Shown here in pieces: positions 1 to 11,564 of a stretch of DNA of 64,000 bases (position 1 is its first letter; the number at the start of each line of letters is the position of its first letter). The stretch covers positions 213,229-277,228 of the forward strand of contig BCIO01000007.1 of assembly GCA_001599975.1 (NCBI GenBank). Direction: 5' to 3'. The position numbers and the translations under genes are program-made. Below the pieces are notes generated by a model. The model had not been told where the DNA came from, did not search any database, and saw nothing but the letters and a program-made list of their open reading frames with translations. The stretch comes from Cystobasidiopsis lactophilus. Its lineage: Eukaryota; Basidiomycota; Agaricostilbomycetes; Agaricostilbales; Chionosphaeraceae.

Positions 1-1273
1 GGGGTTTTTGTCGAAGCAGGCTGAGACAAACCCAAGCTGCAAAGACTCCAACTTGGGGTGACGCAAGTTGCTTTGTGCATCTGCAAAGAGATGTTTGGCG
101 ATGGCCAGGTTGAAAGGATCGAAGTCATCCTCTCTCCATATTGCCCTGGCGTGCAATGTAATGTCAAAGCCCAGCTGCCCTCTCTTGTCCATCAGGACCA
201 ACGCCTCAGCAAGTGCGTCTTGATTGAGAAGTGTGTCCATGTCGCGTAGGCGTCCCATCACGCCAGAAGTCAAAATAGAAGTGGGCCCGATGTGATTGGG
301 GAACATGTGACGCTGGATGCAGGCCACGGCGCTGAAAACGTCCTCCACAGTTTTGCAGGTCGCCAACCTGGATGCCGTGATATGGCTGACGTGCATTGGC
401 CAGAAGTCGGAAGCAAATCGCTTCAAACAAGTCCAGATACGATCATCCGAGGTGTCCGCCAAGAGTTCGAGGCTAGCGTCATATGGAAATGAGTTGGAGT
501 GAAGTGGGCGAAGCTGGCATTTGTCGACAGCCCTTTCCATTTCTTCGACCCGGGAGTTCCAGTCATTTTGCACTTGCATGCTGTTGGGATTAGCGGCCAG
601 AAGATGGCAAACACCGACAAGGTGCTCCAACGCCTCCCCGAAACTCATCCAGTCGGGGACACTGGGCTCGACTGGGTAGCGGGAGGCGGCCTCGGCGACA
701 ATGTGGCAGAAGACGATAGCGCCGATCCGATTTGGGCGACCCCAGTTTGTATAGGATCCCGCGAGGTCGAAGTCGAGCGACGGTTGAGAGGTGTAGCTGC
801 AGATGAGTTGCTGCACGGCGAGTTGGGGAAGGGCAGCTCCTCGAAGATGGAGGTGATCGACGACATCAACAGTACAGCACACACCTGCCATTCCGATAGC
901 GTGCACGAAAGCGTTTCCTCTTCCGACTCGAGCGATAAGCCATTGGGCAGTCGTTGAAGGCCGGGAGAATATGGACCACAGCCTGTGATTCGCCAGATAA
1001 GCACGCTGCAGCGATTGGAGGAAGAATATCCTTACTTCTTGCAGGTGAGAACAAGTCGAGAGAGCTTCTTGCGGTCAATCAAACTGCGACCTTCCTCGCA
1101 CCAAACGTCCAGCTCAAACTCCTCCTCTGCTTCAAGAAGCAGCACCCGCACGAGCAGCTCCTCGGGCTGTTGGTACGCTTGAGCATGCAACAAGCAGTGT
1201 TGCTTCCTAGAAAGCCTCTTACCATTGAGAGAAGCGAGCATCCTGATTGAGCGTGCGCAGCACCGCTTGCCAT
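1..1273 (-). CDS. F-box protein A (partial, runs off the left edge)
   Basis: Likely substrate-recognition subunit of an SCF-type ubiquitin ligase, inferred from an N-terminal F-box. Exon 1 (1273-1223) encodes a short leader ending SLLSM. After a GT-AG intron, exon 2 starts at 1166 with PEELLVRVLLLEA, giving the F-box core (L/M)PEELLVRVL, followed by DRKKLSRLVLTC. The remainder is a long alpha-helical region without recognised repeats; it includes AQWLIARVGRGNAFVHAIG, which is nearly identical to a stretch of the neighbouring gene at 1820-4387. The two genes are tandem paralogues on the same strand and share the position of the first intron. The gene continues past base 1, so the C-terminus is missing. 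The F-box call rests on the motif plus the paralogue; the target is unknown. Confidence 0.6.
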
Positions 1274-1819
1274 GATAGAGATGAATCCGGTTGCTGGAAG
1301 TCTAGCAGCTTTACACAGATCCCTGTGCGATGTGTGCGAGCGAGTAGCACAAATGTAAAGGGCGTTCGTTCGTGGGGGACAGGTCAACCCGCGCCTTGCT
1401 GGACAAGAGCGGAGGGAACTTGTTTTCGGCACGGTGGCGAAGCGCTCGGAGTGCAAAGTCGTGGGAAGCATTACAAGGTTGAGCAGTCAATGCAGCTCAA
1501 AAGGGCTACTCGATGGAGTGAAAGAGAAGGGTGCCACAAAGAGCCCAAGGCCTAAATGCATCTGCCCCTTCTCTCTTCCACCAGCCAGCGCTCTCGCTAC
1601 TCCGCTTCTGTAGATCCAAAATCTCGAACCGTCCTGGCATTTTAATCAGCATATGACAAAATTGGACAACAGAAACCGACACACGATGAAAGAAGAAAAG
1701 ATTATTGTGCCCGATACAACTTTGGACGCAGGACGTAGCATGTGGACTGATGGAGTTCGATGCCTCGCCTGGCTCAAGTAGTTGTATAGATGCCGCCAGG
1801 CTATGATATCTGGCTCACC
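1274..1819. other. Intergenic, 5' side of F-box gene A and 3' side of F-box gene B
   Basis: I see no convincing gene, RNA or repeat here. It should contain the promoter of the minus-strand F-box gene that starts at 1273 and the 3' end of the F-box gene whose stop is at 1820. Confidence 0.5.
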
Positions 1820-4387
1820 TCAGCGGCGACGAACGGAGGGCGGAAGATTGATCCCAGACTCGGTGGCGAACGTGGAGTAAATTTCGCGCCGAGTTCGACC
1901 ATGTTCACGGTAGGTCGAATAATCGTCAGAATCCTCTTTTAGCAGAATTTGCTTGAGAATCTCGTCTTCGCGGTCTCGGAGGACATCGAGAACATGGCGC
2001 AAAGTCTTGAGAGGAGCGGTCAGTGCAGCAGCCATTTCGATCGATGGATGACGCGAGCATAGGGTTTCTAGTCGATCGCGGTCGAGGCGGTCATAAATTT
2101 CAGTAACGCCTGCGTTACATGAGCGGTATACAGATGGCATGGCGCAAGATCTTACCTGAGATCCAGCGAAGGACATTTCGCAATTGAGCTTCAAGCTGAG
2201 GGGGTGCTACATCGTCAACAGATGCGGAGAGCTGGATCAGGCCATTTCGGGGTCGGAGCAAAGGAGCTTCGCTCTGGCTGCGCCGGCAAAACCGCAAATG
2301 CACTCGATCCAGCAATGAGTCCGGCACGCTAAAGCTGGCGAAGCAAGAGAGGACTTCAAGTTGCCGGAGAGTCATGGAGAACCCAAGAGCGTAATAGTCG
2401 GATAAGTGAGAGGGGGTATCGCGCTGGCACCCTTCTGTGAACACGCAGTGGTCGAACAAGACAGCCAGGACATCTTGATCCTCCAAAAACGTATTCTGTG
2501 CACTTGTGTCAGCAAAGTTTGGTGAGCAGACGAATTCGCGCACGTAAAGCACAGTGTGCAAAAACACGGTTGTCTCATCAACCACTTCTGGCTCGCCCTC
2601 GGGATGCCATTCTGTCCAACGGCGCTGCGTCTCCCCCGTTTCCACTGAGAACGCACGCCTCACTTTCTCGTCATCGATATACTCCCAAAAGTCTTCTGGT
2701 GCCGTGCCGCTCCTCGCGAGAGCTGACGAGAAGCCCCCGTAATCTCGAGAGATATCAAACGGCGAGACGTCACGAGTAGCGACGAGAGAGCGAAGAACAG
2801 CCTTTGAAACAATCTGGGGGAAGCTGGTCATCAACGCCGACAGCATTGCCCCAGAATTGCTGAGGTACATTAAGCTTTGAAGAGCTGGCCAAATCGCTTG
2901 GCGCTTGAAATCGATATCGCGTGTCCTTAGGTAGTCGCACACTTTCGTCGAATCCAGATGGGGTCGACGGATGACTCTGGTAATCATCCCCGGGGTGATG
3001 AGAAACTGGAAGATGGCGTCAGTTAAATCTCCTGGGGACAAACAAGAAAAGACCTCACCGGGACGTCGGCAACCGTAGCAGGTGACACTTTTTTAAAACA
3101 CCCACACACAAATTCATGCTCGTAAATCTCCAAATTATAGCGGTCGGATGCGTCAGGCAGGCCCCAGGCCTGGCGCAGAAGTTCCAAGTCGAAAGCCGTC
3201 AACTCGATTCCTTCGTTTATGGCGTAGTTCACCATGAAGAAAGGATCAAAATTCAACTGGTCTCTTGCGTCCAAAGCCAGCAAAGCTGCCGCGATCACCG
3301 CTTGGTTGTTGAAAGATTTCGAGCTTTCCAGAAAGTCAAGGTGATCACCGGATAAGACGGACGTGTCGCCGAGATGGTTTGGATAGAAAAAGCGTTGAAT
3401 GGTGGCCAGACCTTCGACAACCGCATCCACGTCCCGACAAGTCCTCAGCTTCGCAGCAACGATGGAGTTCTCGAGGACGTGCCAAAAATCGGAGGAAAAA
3501 CGGTGCAAGCAGCTCCAAAGGGGACTGTGATTGCTGAGGGCTAAAGAATCTATGACCCGGTCGAATGATACCGGGACTTCGTAGTCGAGGGCGCGTGTTT
3601 GGAAGGTAGTCGCGGCTCGTTCGATCTGGTCCACCAGCGCATCGCGGTGATTTTGCAGAGATAGACTATTTGGGTTGTCGATGACAAGCTGGCAGACATT
3701 GGGAAGCAGCTCCAAAGCGCCGGTGCAGCCGTGGAAGAAATCCGGGCTGGTGTCCAGTTCATAGCGAGACGACGCTTCGGCGATGACATGAGCGAAGACA
3801 GTGGCGTTGATGCGCTCGGGTTTCCCCCAATCGGGGTACGTGCCCAAACCGAAGGACAGGCGTGGCATCCCGGAAGGTAGCGTCCTCTGCGCGCTGTAGG
3901 AGGACAGAAGATCTTGAACGTGTAGCTTTGGGAGAGCAGCGCCTTGTCGCCAAAGCTGCTTGAGCACCTCGACAGAGCAGAGTGCCCCGGCCAGACCGAT
4001 AGCGTGGACGAAGGCGTTTCCTCGGCCGGCTCGAGCGATGAGCCATTGGGCGGCTGTTGACGATTGGGCAAAAGTCGTCCAGCATCTTTTCAACAAAAAT
4101 TAGACCCCAAACCGCTTGCACTCGATTTGTACAGTACTGACCTTCTGGACGCCAAAGCCAGCCCGGGCAGCTCTTTGCGATCCAGCAGACCCCGGTCATT
4201 TTCACCTCTCACATCCAGCTCAAAGTCCTCCTCCGCTTGCAGCATCAACACGCGCACAAAGAGTTCCTCGGGCTAGGTGTGGTTCAGCATGCCTGAAAAG
4301 TGGTTGGCCATCATGCGAAAGCCTCACCAATGAAAGAAGCGAAGGTCGACTTGCCACTGGCGAGCTCAAACTCGAGTTGTCGCTCAT
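1820..4387 (-). CDS. F-box protein B, tandem paralogue of protein A
   Basis: Probable SCF ubiquitin-ligase adaptor. The start chosen is the ATG at 4387 (MSDNSSLSSPVASRPSLLSL); a first intron, beginning GTGAGG and ending CACCTAG, joins this to PEELFVRVLMLQAEEDFELDV. This gives the F-box core LPEELFVRVL and explains an apparent in-frame stop as intronic. The next exons (about 4096-3060, then 3041-2140 and 2105-1820) give a long helical protein of roughly 750 residues with no leucine-rich or WD repeats I can recognise. It carries the block AQWLIARAGRGNAFVHAIG shared with protein A. The C-terminus is charged, with a coiled-coil-like stretch (LRDREDEILKQILLKEDSDD). The family looks like a lineage-expanded F-box group. 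Internal splice sites are tentative; the F-box assignment is moderate. Confidence 0.6.
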
Positions 4388-4798
4388 GGCTCGTAGCCTC
4401 CTCAGGCCCTGGAGCACTCGAAAGAGCTCTCAAAGTCTTCTCTGGCTGAACGGACGGGCACCGAAGGCGGACGATCACTCCAGAGTTCCCACAAGTGGAA
4501 TTGTCTGCGGGTTCGGCTCGGGTCGGGTCAAATACAGTCTGCGGACGTCGTTTTGCCCTTCGCCCATTAGACCGCCAACCCGCGTTTCTCTCGGCTCTCC
4601 TGCACTCGACCACCCGAACCCTCTCAAAGGGCAGGGCATGCATCAACCCAAAAGAAAATCACAACCGAAATGGATCGGACTGCAACTTCCGCGCATTACG
4701 TCAAATGCTCGAGCGAGTGGCGGCTGGATTGATATTTTTTGCGCCCCTTCTGCCTGCCAGCTGCCCCAAGGACTCGAAGAAACGCATACACACAGAGC
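4388..4798. other. Divergent intergenic region between F-box gene B and the SSU1-like gene
   Basis: This 411-base gap should hold both promoters. I see no repeat or RNA gene, and none of the CGG/CCG inverted repeats found upstream of the catabolic genes. Confidence 0.4.
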
Positions 4799-6481
4799 AT
4801 GCGAAACACCAGCCAGTCCCCTGGACACTTGGAAAATGGTCTTGAAGAGGAGACTCAAGAGGTGAACGATCCGACAAAAGATGAGGTCGCCATCGATGTG
4901 CAGAATGCCCACGCTCTTGGTTTAAAGGTGCCCAAGGGCCGGTGGGAGAAGCGAGCTCTGCTGTTCACACCCAGCTGGTTCAGTATAAACATGGGTCAGC
5001 TTCCGTCTCTTCATGCGGCCATTGAGACCCCTGACCTCAGCCGCAAGAAAGGCACCGGCATTGTCTCGATTCTATTGCACCAGATGCCATACCAATTCCC
5101 AGGTCTGGACATCATCTCCATTGTCCTCTTTGTGGCCAACGTTCTTCTCTTCTCCTTCTTCCTGGCTCTCTCCATCGTACGATACACACTGTGGCCCAAA
5201 GTTTTGTTGGTCATTTTCTATTAGTCCCTGTGTAGCTGACCCTAACCTGCGAGCTCTTGAAGCCACATGATGCTTGTACATCCGAGCCAGGCCTTCTTTT
5301 TAGGAACATTCTCGTAGGTCATTCCTCTGCCGGCCAAACTGCATGCTTGACGCAATGTTGGAAGGATGGGATTTGCTACTCTTGTCAATATGGTTGCTTT
5401 TGTTGGTATACCGGCGTTTGGCCAAGGGTTTGTGGTGCTGGCATGGACCATGTGGTGGATTGATGCCGCCATATCTCTGCTGGTCAACCTGGGCGTGGTA
5501 TGCTAGCTTCTTTAACCCTTTACCCACATCTAAAGCTGGCCCTGGAGCAGCTTTTTGTTCTGTTCACCTATCAGACACAATCCTTGGACACTCTCAATGG
5601 AACCTGGCTTCTTCCTGCGGTATCTCCCATCGTGTCCGCCGCATCGGGCGCCATTCTTGCCGGCTATTTGCCGCCGCACCATGCTCGGCTAACTATCGTG
5701 GTCTCCTACATCCTATGGGGCACCGGTTTCCCTGTTGCGATCCTTTTGATGGCGTCCTACGTCCAGCGCCTCGCCCTCCACCACCTGCCTCCGGCTGCGG
5801 CAATCGTATCATGTTTTCTACCTCTTGGGCCTTGTGGGCAAGGTGCTTTTGGTTTGTTGACGCTCAGCAAAGTCATTCGCAAGCTGGCCGAAGGAGATGG
5901 CGTTTTTCTTGGCGGGGCAAGCTTGAATGCGCCAGCACAGGCGGAGGTTATGGCTTTGACAGTATATGCAGCGACTATTCCCATCGCCCTTGTAATTTGG
6001 GGCTTCGGCTTTTTCTGGCTCGTAATTGCCGGTGCGCCTCCATATCTGTGTGTCCGAAAAGATAAGAGCGCTTGATTCCAACGCTTGCTTTCGACAGTCG
6101 CCGCTGTCGTGAAGGTGGTTTTTCAGGACAAGATGCCCTTCAACATTGGATGGTATGCCCTCTCTTCCTGCTTTTTTGCTGTTTTGTTGCTCAAGTTTTG
6201 CATGAAGGTGGGGGTTCACCTTTCCCCTTGGCGTTTTTATCACTGCAACCTTCTCACTGGGAGAGCAATTGGACTCGATGGTGAGTCTTGTACTGGTCCT
6301 GCCTTTACCTTAAGCTGACCTGAAAAGGTGCGATGTGCAGGCGTTCAGTATTTTGGGCACGATACTGACTGGCGCCTTGGTCCTCTTGTGGCTCTATGTA
6401 GCGATCCGTACGACGCATGGAGCCATGACTGGCATCATGTTTGCAGCGCCCTGTCTTGGAGACTTGGGCAAGGATCTCTGA
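4799..6481 (+). CDS. SSU1/Mae1-type anion exporter (TDT family)
   Basis: Plasma-membrane carrier of the tellurite-resistance/dicarboxylate transporter family, whose fungal members export sulfite (Ssu1) or carry malate (Mae1). The start is the ATG at 4799 (MRNTSQSPGHLENG); a soluble acidic N-terminus is followed by the family signature FTPSWFSINMG, split by an intron from TGIVSILLHQMPYQFPGL. Several hydrophobic segments follow, among them IVLFVANVLLFSFFLALS, LPAVSPIVSAASGAILAGYL and a last helix AFSILGTILTGALVLLWLYVA, with the stop at 6479-6481. At least six short introns interrupt it. The signature plus helix pattern makes the family firm. Sulfite versus dicarboxylate substrate cannot be decided; the PYQF context is closer to Ssu1-like proteins as I remember them. 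Confidence 0.8.
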
Positions 6482-6728
6482 GCCTTCTACCTGACCAGTG
6501 AATCCTGCAATAATACGGGCACTCGTATGAGCTCTCAAATGGTTGAACGACGAGCCCGAAAGTCAGAAAGCGGACGATCACGTCCAAGAAGATTGCCGCG
6601 GTAAAAAGTTGATTACTACTGTGCCACGACCAACGACTGGTAGCGCAAGCCAGAACGGGATAACAGCCGGTAGAGGCCACAGATCAATGCAGTATAAGGA
6701 GATTTACAACGACAGGCCAATTACAATA

Positions 6729-8526
6729 TTAGAGGGGAGCGGGCGATTCAGGTGGCGAGTCGGGGTGCGAGTCGCTGCCTGGGATGGCATCGGTGTCGGT
6801 GGCAAAGATGATAGAGTCGACCAAGGAGGCTTTGGCAGGCTTGTGCTTGGAAGGCTGGCGTGGGAACATTGAGCGGCGGGCGGTTCCGTCGGGAGTGCCG
6901 GGCTGCGTCAGAGGCGTCGCTGGTTCGGAGGACGGTGGCGGCGGAAGGGGGAGCATGTGACCCATTAGGTTGATCTTGGTGCGCATGTAGCGCTCCAGTT
7001 CGGGTGCCACCGTCGTGCTGCCGCCGATCATGCCAACGCCCGAGTCGCGCTCGGCGGCCATCTCCTCCGCCTCCGAGTCGGTCTCCGAAAAGAACTCGCC
7101 CGTGGAGAAATCACTGCCTTCGCCGTCTGCTGAGGAGGCTCGGATGACATCCATTGACGGCTTGGCGCGAAGTGGAGGCCGAGGCTTGCGGCGGCTCTTG
7201 GAGCGCTTCTTGGTCGACTTGTGACCGAGCTGCTTGTAGAAACGAGGTACCATAGGCACACGCTCCACCACCTGGATGCCGTCCTCGCTGGCCTGCTTGA
7301 CCTTTTCCGGGTTGTTGGTCAGCAGCTTGACCTGGCCGACTCCCAGATCCTTCAAGATGCCCGCCGCCAAGTCGTACGTCCTTGAATCAGAAGCGTGGCC
7401 TAAAGCGAGGTTGGCAGAGACGGTGTCGTGTCCCATCTCTTGGAGGTTGTACGCCCGGACCTTTTCGAGCAAGCCAATCCCTCTGCCCTCCTGTCGGAGA
7501 TAAACAATGACGCCCCGCCCAGCTTCACAGGTCGAAATCAAGCGGAAGGCCTCGTCCAGCTGCTCGCCACAGTCGCACCGCTGGGAGCCGATGGTCTCGC
7601 CAGTGAAGCATTCGGAGTGGATTCGGATTAGGGTCGGCTCTTCGGAGGTGTGCGCCGAAAAGTAGGACGGTTTCGACGGCTCTTTCTGAGACGAGGTGAG
7701 GCGGCCAACATAGGCGCCGCGGACGATGCGCTCCTCCGCCGTCTCCCCTGGGTTCCACTCGGCGTCAAGCGACCGCGAGCGAATCCACCTAGGATCAACC
7801 GAGTCTGGTAAGCTTGCTACGTCGCACTCTAGCTGGGCGCGGTCGAAGACGAAGGCGAGGTGCTCTTTGGTGTCTCTGTTGTTTTTGTAAACGTGAAGAA
7901 AGACGTCGCCATATGGGGTCGGCACCCTGGTTCGGGCTTGGCAGAGCATTTGCAAAGAAGAGGAAGGGGGTGTGGGTTTGAGAGAGGCATTGGCGGCGGG
8001 CCGGAGGGTCTTGGAGAGGTTGATGCGGTCGCCGGTGGTAGAGGGGCGGCGAGGTTTCTTGGGCGGCCCACCCTCCCTCTTGGCTGCGGCTCGCTCCAAA
8101 TGCACATGCCGGGGCGCCTGCTTGCTGTGCAGTGCCGACCGGTCGATCTTGCCCCAGCCGGGCGCTGGCACTTCGTCGCATCTCGAATAAAGGCTGGCGT
8201 GGGGGTACATCAAGCCGCCGTGCATGTAGTGGTTCCGGGTGCTGCGGGATAATCTTGTTAGCTGCTGATCATGCACATAAGAACATCCGCGAAGCAGGAG
8301 CGCACCCAGGGCCACTGAGAGCGGCAGCTTGCAGCAATAGACCTTCCAACTTGGGTTTCCGGCCCTCGATCTCGACCTCGCCAGTGACCATCTTGAGGAT
8401 GTCCAGGTCTTTGGGCGTGGCCTGCCCACCGTGTGAGCAGTTTTTGGAGTGAACATGGGCAGCCATGGCCGAGGCTGTGGACGTCGAGACGGAAGAAGCG
8501 TCAGCGGGCTCTTGTCGAAATTTCAT
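6729..8526 (-). CDS. RIB1: GTP cyclohydrolase II, first step of riboflavin synthesis
   Basis: Catalyses GTP to 2,5-diamino-6-ribosylamino-pyrimidinone 5'-phosphate plus formate, the committed step of riboflavin synthesis, in the cytosol. The diagnostic core is present: RIHSECFTGETIGSQRCDCG carries the three zinc cysteines, followed by VIVYLRQEGRGIGL and VKLLTNNPEKV. Exon 1 starts at 8526 (MKFRQEPADASS); a single intron in the 8315-8250 area leads to one long exon. The N-terminal 250 or so residues before the catalytic core are unusually long and basic compared with bacterial RibA but normal for fungal Rib1. The C-terminal tail after VPRFYKQLGHK is long, basic then acidic and serine-rich, with no domain that I recognise. 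The gene is convergent with the SSU1-like gene and divergent from F-box gene C. Confidence 0.9.
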
Positions 8527-8765
8527 GCCCCGTGGAGTTTTCCCTATGTCCGGCCCGCAATGGCGGGGTACGGCGTTGGCGACAGGCAGCGACTCCGACG
8601 TGGCTCAAATCCGTTGTGGAGGCCTACCAGAACAAGAGCCAGAAGACGTGACTGGCCAGCCGAGGCAATCGATGCGCCCAGCTTCGCCAGAGAGCCTTCC
8701 CTCGCTGCTCGCTTGATCCGCCACCGCGACCGTCATTAGTCTTGGCAAAGGGAGTTCGCAAAAGG

Positions 8766-10082
8766 ATGCTGTCTCGCGCTCTGTCCGTCTTGACCTTTGC
8801 GGAGGTCAGACGCAAGCGCAAGAAGCAGAAGGAGTCCAGAGGCCAACTCTCTCCTTTCCAACGACTCCCCTACGATATCCTGTTCCTCATCTTTTCGATG
8901 ATCTTCGAACAAGAAAACCTCAAGAGCTTGGTGGATCCGAAAAGACGGACCAGGGACGATTGGATCACGGCACGTCGAGCCATTGGCAAGGCTGCTAAGC
9001 TTTCTTTGGTCTGCACGACCTTCCGGCTCCCTGCCCTCCAGGCTGGCCTGGCCAACGTCTGGATGCCTACCTCGGTCTACTCCAGAGAGGATGTTTACTC
9101 CGTCAAACCGATCAAGCAAGTCTGGAAGGAGCTCAAGGCCAAACGAGCTCAACTGGATCCATTGATGGACTACCTTGCCGGCAAGGCCGCGTATGTGCGC
9201 CACTTGCACCTCTACTGGGACACGCAGTGGCTCGCTCGCGTGACGCCGGATGGAATATGGGATCAGTTCTTCTCAGCCCCTTTCCAATCGGTCCACCTCT
9301 GGCTCGACATCGCCCACCCAACACGGCATCCTTCCTTCCCTTACTTTGTCCTCAAATCCAACCTCACCAGCCTTTACCTTAACTTTGACACCGATAAGCC
9401 CCTCCAAGAGTCTGTGCTTTGCGCGCTGCTGGCCAAGGTCCTCGAAAACGGGGCGACCGACTTGGCGCACATTGAAGTTTTCGCCACTCAGATGACGGCC
9501 AACGGGTTCAGCATCGAGCAGACGGATATCGCTCGCTTTCCCGAGCTGACAACACTGACTGTTCACTCGACCCACGTCCTCGCGCCGCTCGTCCGACTGA
9601 CCACCGCGCTGCGGACCTGCCACATCGGCATCCTCAAATCGTTGGAAGCGCTCCAACTGTTGCCTGCTGGTCTGAAGCAGCTCACTATCAACAAATTTGC
9701 GCCTTCTGCCCACCTCTCCCTCTCCGCCGTCTTGCCTGCCTTAGGAGCACTTGTCGCCCTCCGCGACCTCCGCCTTCCCTACCGGCTGGGCCTGCCTCAG
9801 GGTGCCTCCCTCTACGTGCTCCTTCCACCCTCCGTCGAACGCCTTTGCTTCACCATGAAGGCTTGGCCCAACGAGCCTCGGCTGCAGATGCTCCTCAACA
9901 CTGGGGACCCGGCCTCACAGTTGAAAACAATATACATTGTGATTTTGATACCGGATGAAGAGGAAGACGAGGTGGCCAGGACGTTTTGGCTCGACGGAGG
10001 CATCATTTGCCATCGGTTGAGCGATCACCCCGTGCGGCTGTTTGGAACCGCTGTCCCACGCTTCCTCAGCGTGCCTTTCTAG
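8766..10082 (+). CDS. F-box protein C (intronless)
   Basis: A 438-residue protein beginning at the ATG at 8766 (MLSRALSVLTFAEVRRKRKK). Residues about 35-50 contain FQRLPYDILFLIFSMIFEQE, a good F-box core (LPYDILFLIF). The rest looks like irregular leucine-rich segments, for example LTTLTVHSTHVLAPLVRL and ALVALRDLRLPYRLGLP, as in many fungal F-box/LRR-like adaptors. It would recruit substrates to an SCF ubiquitin ligase; the substrate is unknown. Unlike most neighbours it has no intron. It is a clear paralogue of the broken gene at 11565-12926: both begin MLSRA and share YLAGK..YVRxL..YWDT and a LRDLRLP block. Confidence is good for the F-box, low for the exact role. Confidence 0.75.
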   Translation: MLSRALSVLTFAEVRRKRKKQKESRGQLSPFQRLPYDILFLIFSMIFEQENLKSLVDPKRRTRDDWITARRAIGKAAKLSLVCTTFRLPALQAGLANVWMPTSVYSREDVYSVKPIKQVWKELKAKRAQLDPLMDYLAGKAAYVRHLHLYWDTQWLARVTPDGIWDQFFSAPFQSVHLWLDIAHPTRHPSFPYFVLKSNLTSLYLNFDTDKPLQESVLCALLAKVLENGATDLAHIEVFATQMTANGFSIEQTDIARFPELTTLTVHSTHVLAPLVRLTTALRTCHIGILKSLEALQLLPAGLKQLTINKFAPSAHLSLSAVLPALGALVALRDLRLPYRLGLPQGASLYVLLPPSVERLCFTMKAWPNEPRLQMLLNTGDPASQLKTIYIVILIPDEEEDEVARTFWLDGGIICHRLSDHPVRLFGTAVPRFLSVPF

Positions 10083-10285
10083 CCCTTCAACGCTTTGCTG
10101 ATGTTCAACGTAAGACTTATTTATCGCAATGGATTTGAAGCGCCTCCCTGATTATGGAGCATTCAGGGAGGCACTGTCAGACAGCCCACTGGTCCACTTC
10201 AGACATGTGTGCTGCCTCAAAGCGTAGTATCTGCTCCACGTGTCACTCGTTGTAAAAGCGAACGACCCGGTTTGCCTCTGTATTT

Positions 10286-11206
10286 TCACATGTGGGACTT
10301 CGACACTTCGGCGAGCATTTGAGAAATGGTGTTCCGATCCATGAGTGCACTTGTACAAACGCTGGTCTGTTTCAGAAAGCATAGATCATATGAACAATGG
10401 CCATTTGCCACCCAGTCATCGCATCTCTTGACCAAAAGCTTTGTTGCCGCTCCTTTAACTGCAACTGCAGTACCATCTAACTGCCGACTTGTCCAATCAT
10501 CGAACTCTACGGCTGCTGATCCTGTAGATCCGCTCGCAGCCTTCCCACTCCCACGCAGAATCTTCCTCGAAATTCTCGTTGCACTCATGACCGAACGGCA
10601 TCACCCTCTTGACCGCTCTCATGTCCGAGGTGGAACAAATGTCGAAGTCAGAGACGTCGACAAAGTCGAGTGGCATGCCATAGCGGTCCATGAAGTCGGC
10701 CACGTTCTGGTGGATGCGGTGGAATGCTTCCACATCAGCATCGGTGTACCGATATCCGTTGTTCGCTTCCATAAAATGACCCTTCCTGAAACGGCCATAC
10801 AATTAGACGCTTTTGAGCTGTCGGAAGGAGTCGGCGGGGAGTTTGGCGAGGATGGACAAGAACGGGGCCTCGGTCGTGGTGTGGAGCGTTTCAATTTCTG
10901 CGAGAACAGGGTCGCCAGTCATAGGTTCGCTGACGTCCATGTTGCTCTCCTCGAAGTTCGGTGGTAAACAGACTTCGCCATTGTCTTTGGCAACCAACGT
11001 TGTGGCCAAAGGCTGCGCAGCCGCCCATTGTAATTCAGAACCGTGTTGGACGCCATGCAGCAGCCAGCCAAATTTACCTGGGAGCGAAGCTCTTCCACTA
11101 AGCTTTCGACCGTGGAGTAGTAGTTGGTAGTGATGTACAATACAGACATCTCGAGAGAGCAGTCGTGGCCCAGGACCACTGGCAAGTCGCCACTTTGCGG
11201 CTTCAA
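10286..11206 (-). CDS. Unrecognised multi-exon protein (tentative)
   Basis: Between the two F-box genes the minus strand has three adjacent open stretches with ordinary-looking protein sequence but no single frame. One (11206-10960) reads MSVLYITTNYYSTVESLVEEL up to a GTAAAT donor; after an intron ending GCGCAG it continues PLATTLVAKDNGEVCLPPNF to about 10800. A second (10790-10550) reads YRYTDADVEAFHRIHQNVAD. A third (10550-10286) reads FDDWTSRQLDGTAVAVKGAA. I could not join the second and third cleanly, so the locus may be a gene with unrecognised introns or a decayed one. I recognise no domain. It sits on the opposite strand between two paralogous F-box genes. Confidence 0.35.
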
Positions 11207-11564
11207 TCATTAAAAACGCGTCGATCTGGTCATGCAATGGGTCTGTCCACTCTCCCGAATTCAGCATTAGAGCAAAACGTTGTCTATGCAGCTTCAGTCA
11301 TGCAACAGCTGCATGATTTTTGGACGCGTATTGGTCGGCGCAAGAAGAGTGATTTTTGATGGTTCAGCTTGAACGGTGACCCCGCAACCTTAACTCTTAG
11401 CGCCTGTCAGTGTCTGATGTCTCTCTGGTTCTCTGCGAGCCCCGCAAGTGACCTTCGGCCTTGATGCCCGCTCTTGGGCCTGACAAATGAATCCGGACTT
11501 TCAAGCTGTTCATCAAGCTGTCGCCCTTGATCAATGACGCTCGAGAGCTACCGAAACATCAAAA

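Noticed and set aside
4270-4290. In-frame TAG early in F-box gene B, suggesting a pseudogene
   Set aside because: Comparison with gene A shows the stop lies in the first intron (GTGAGG to CACCTAG), which is shared by both paralogues.
7301-7310. CCTTTTCCGG inside RIB1 as another copy of the regulatory motif
   Set aside because: It lies within the conserved coding segment NNPEKV and lacks a paired CGG arm; similar chance copies occur in coding sequence at about 12885, 41784 and 53768.
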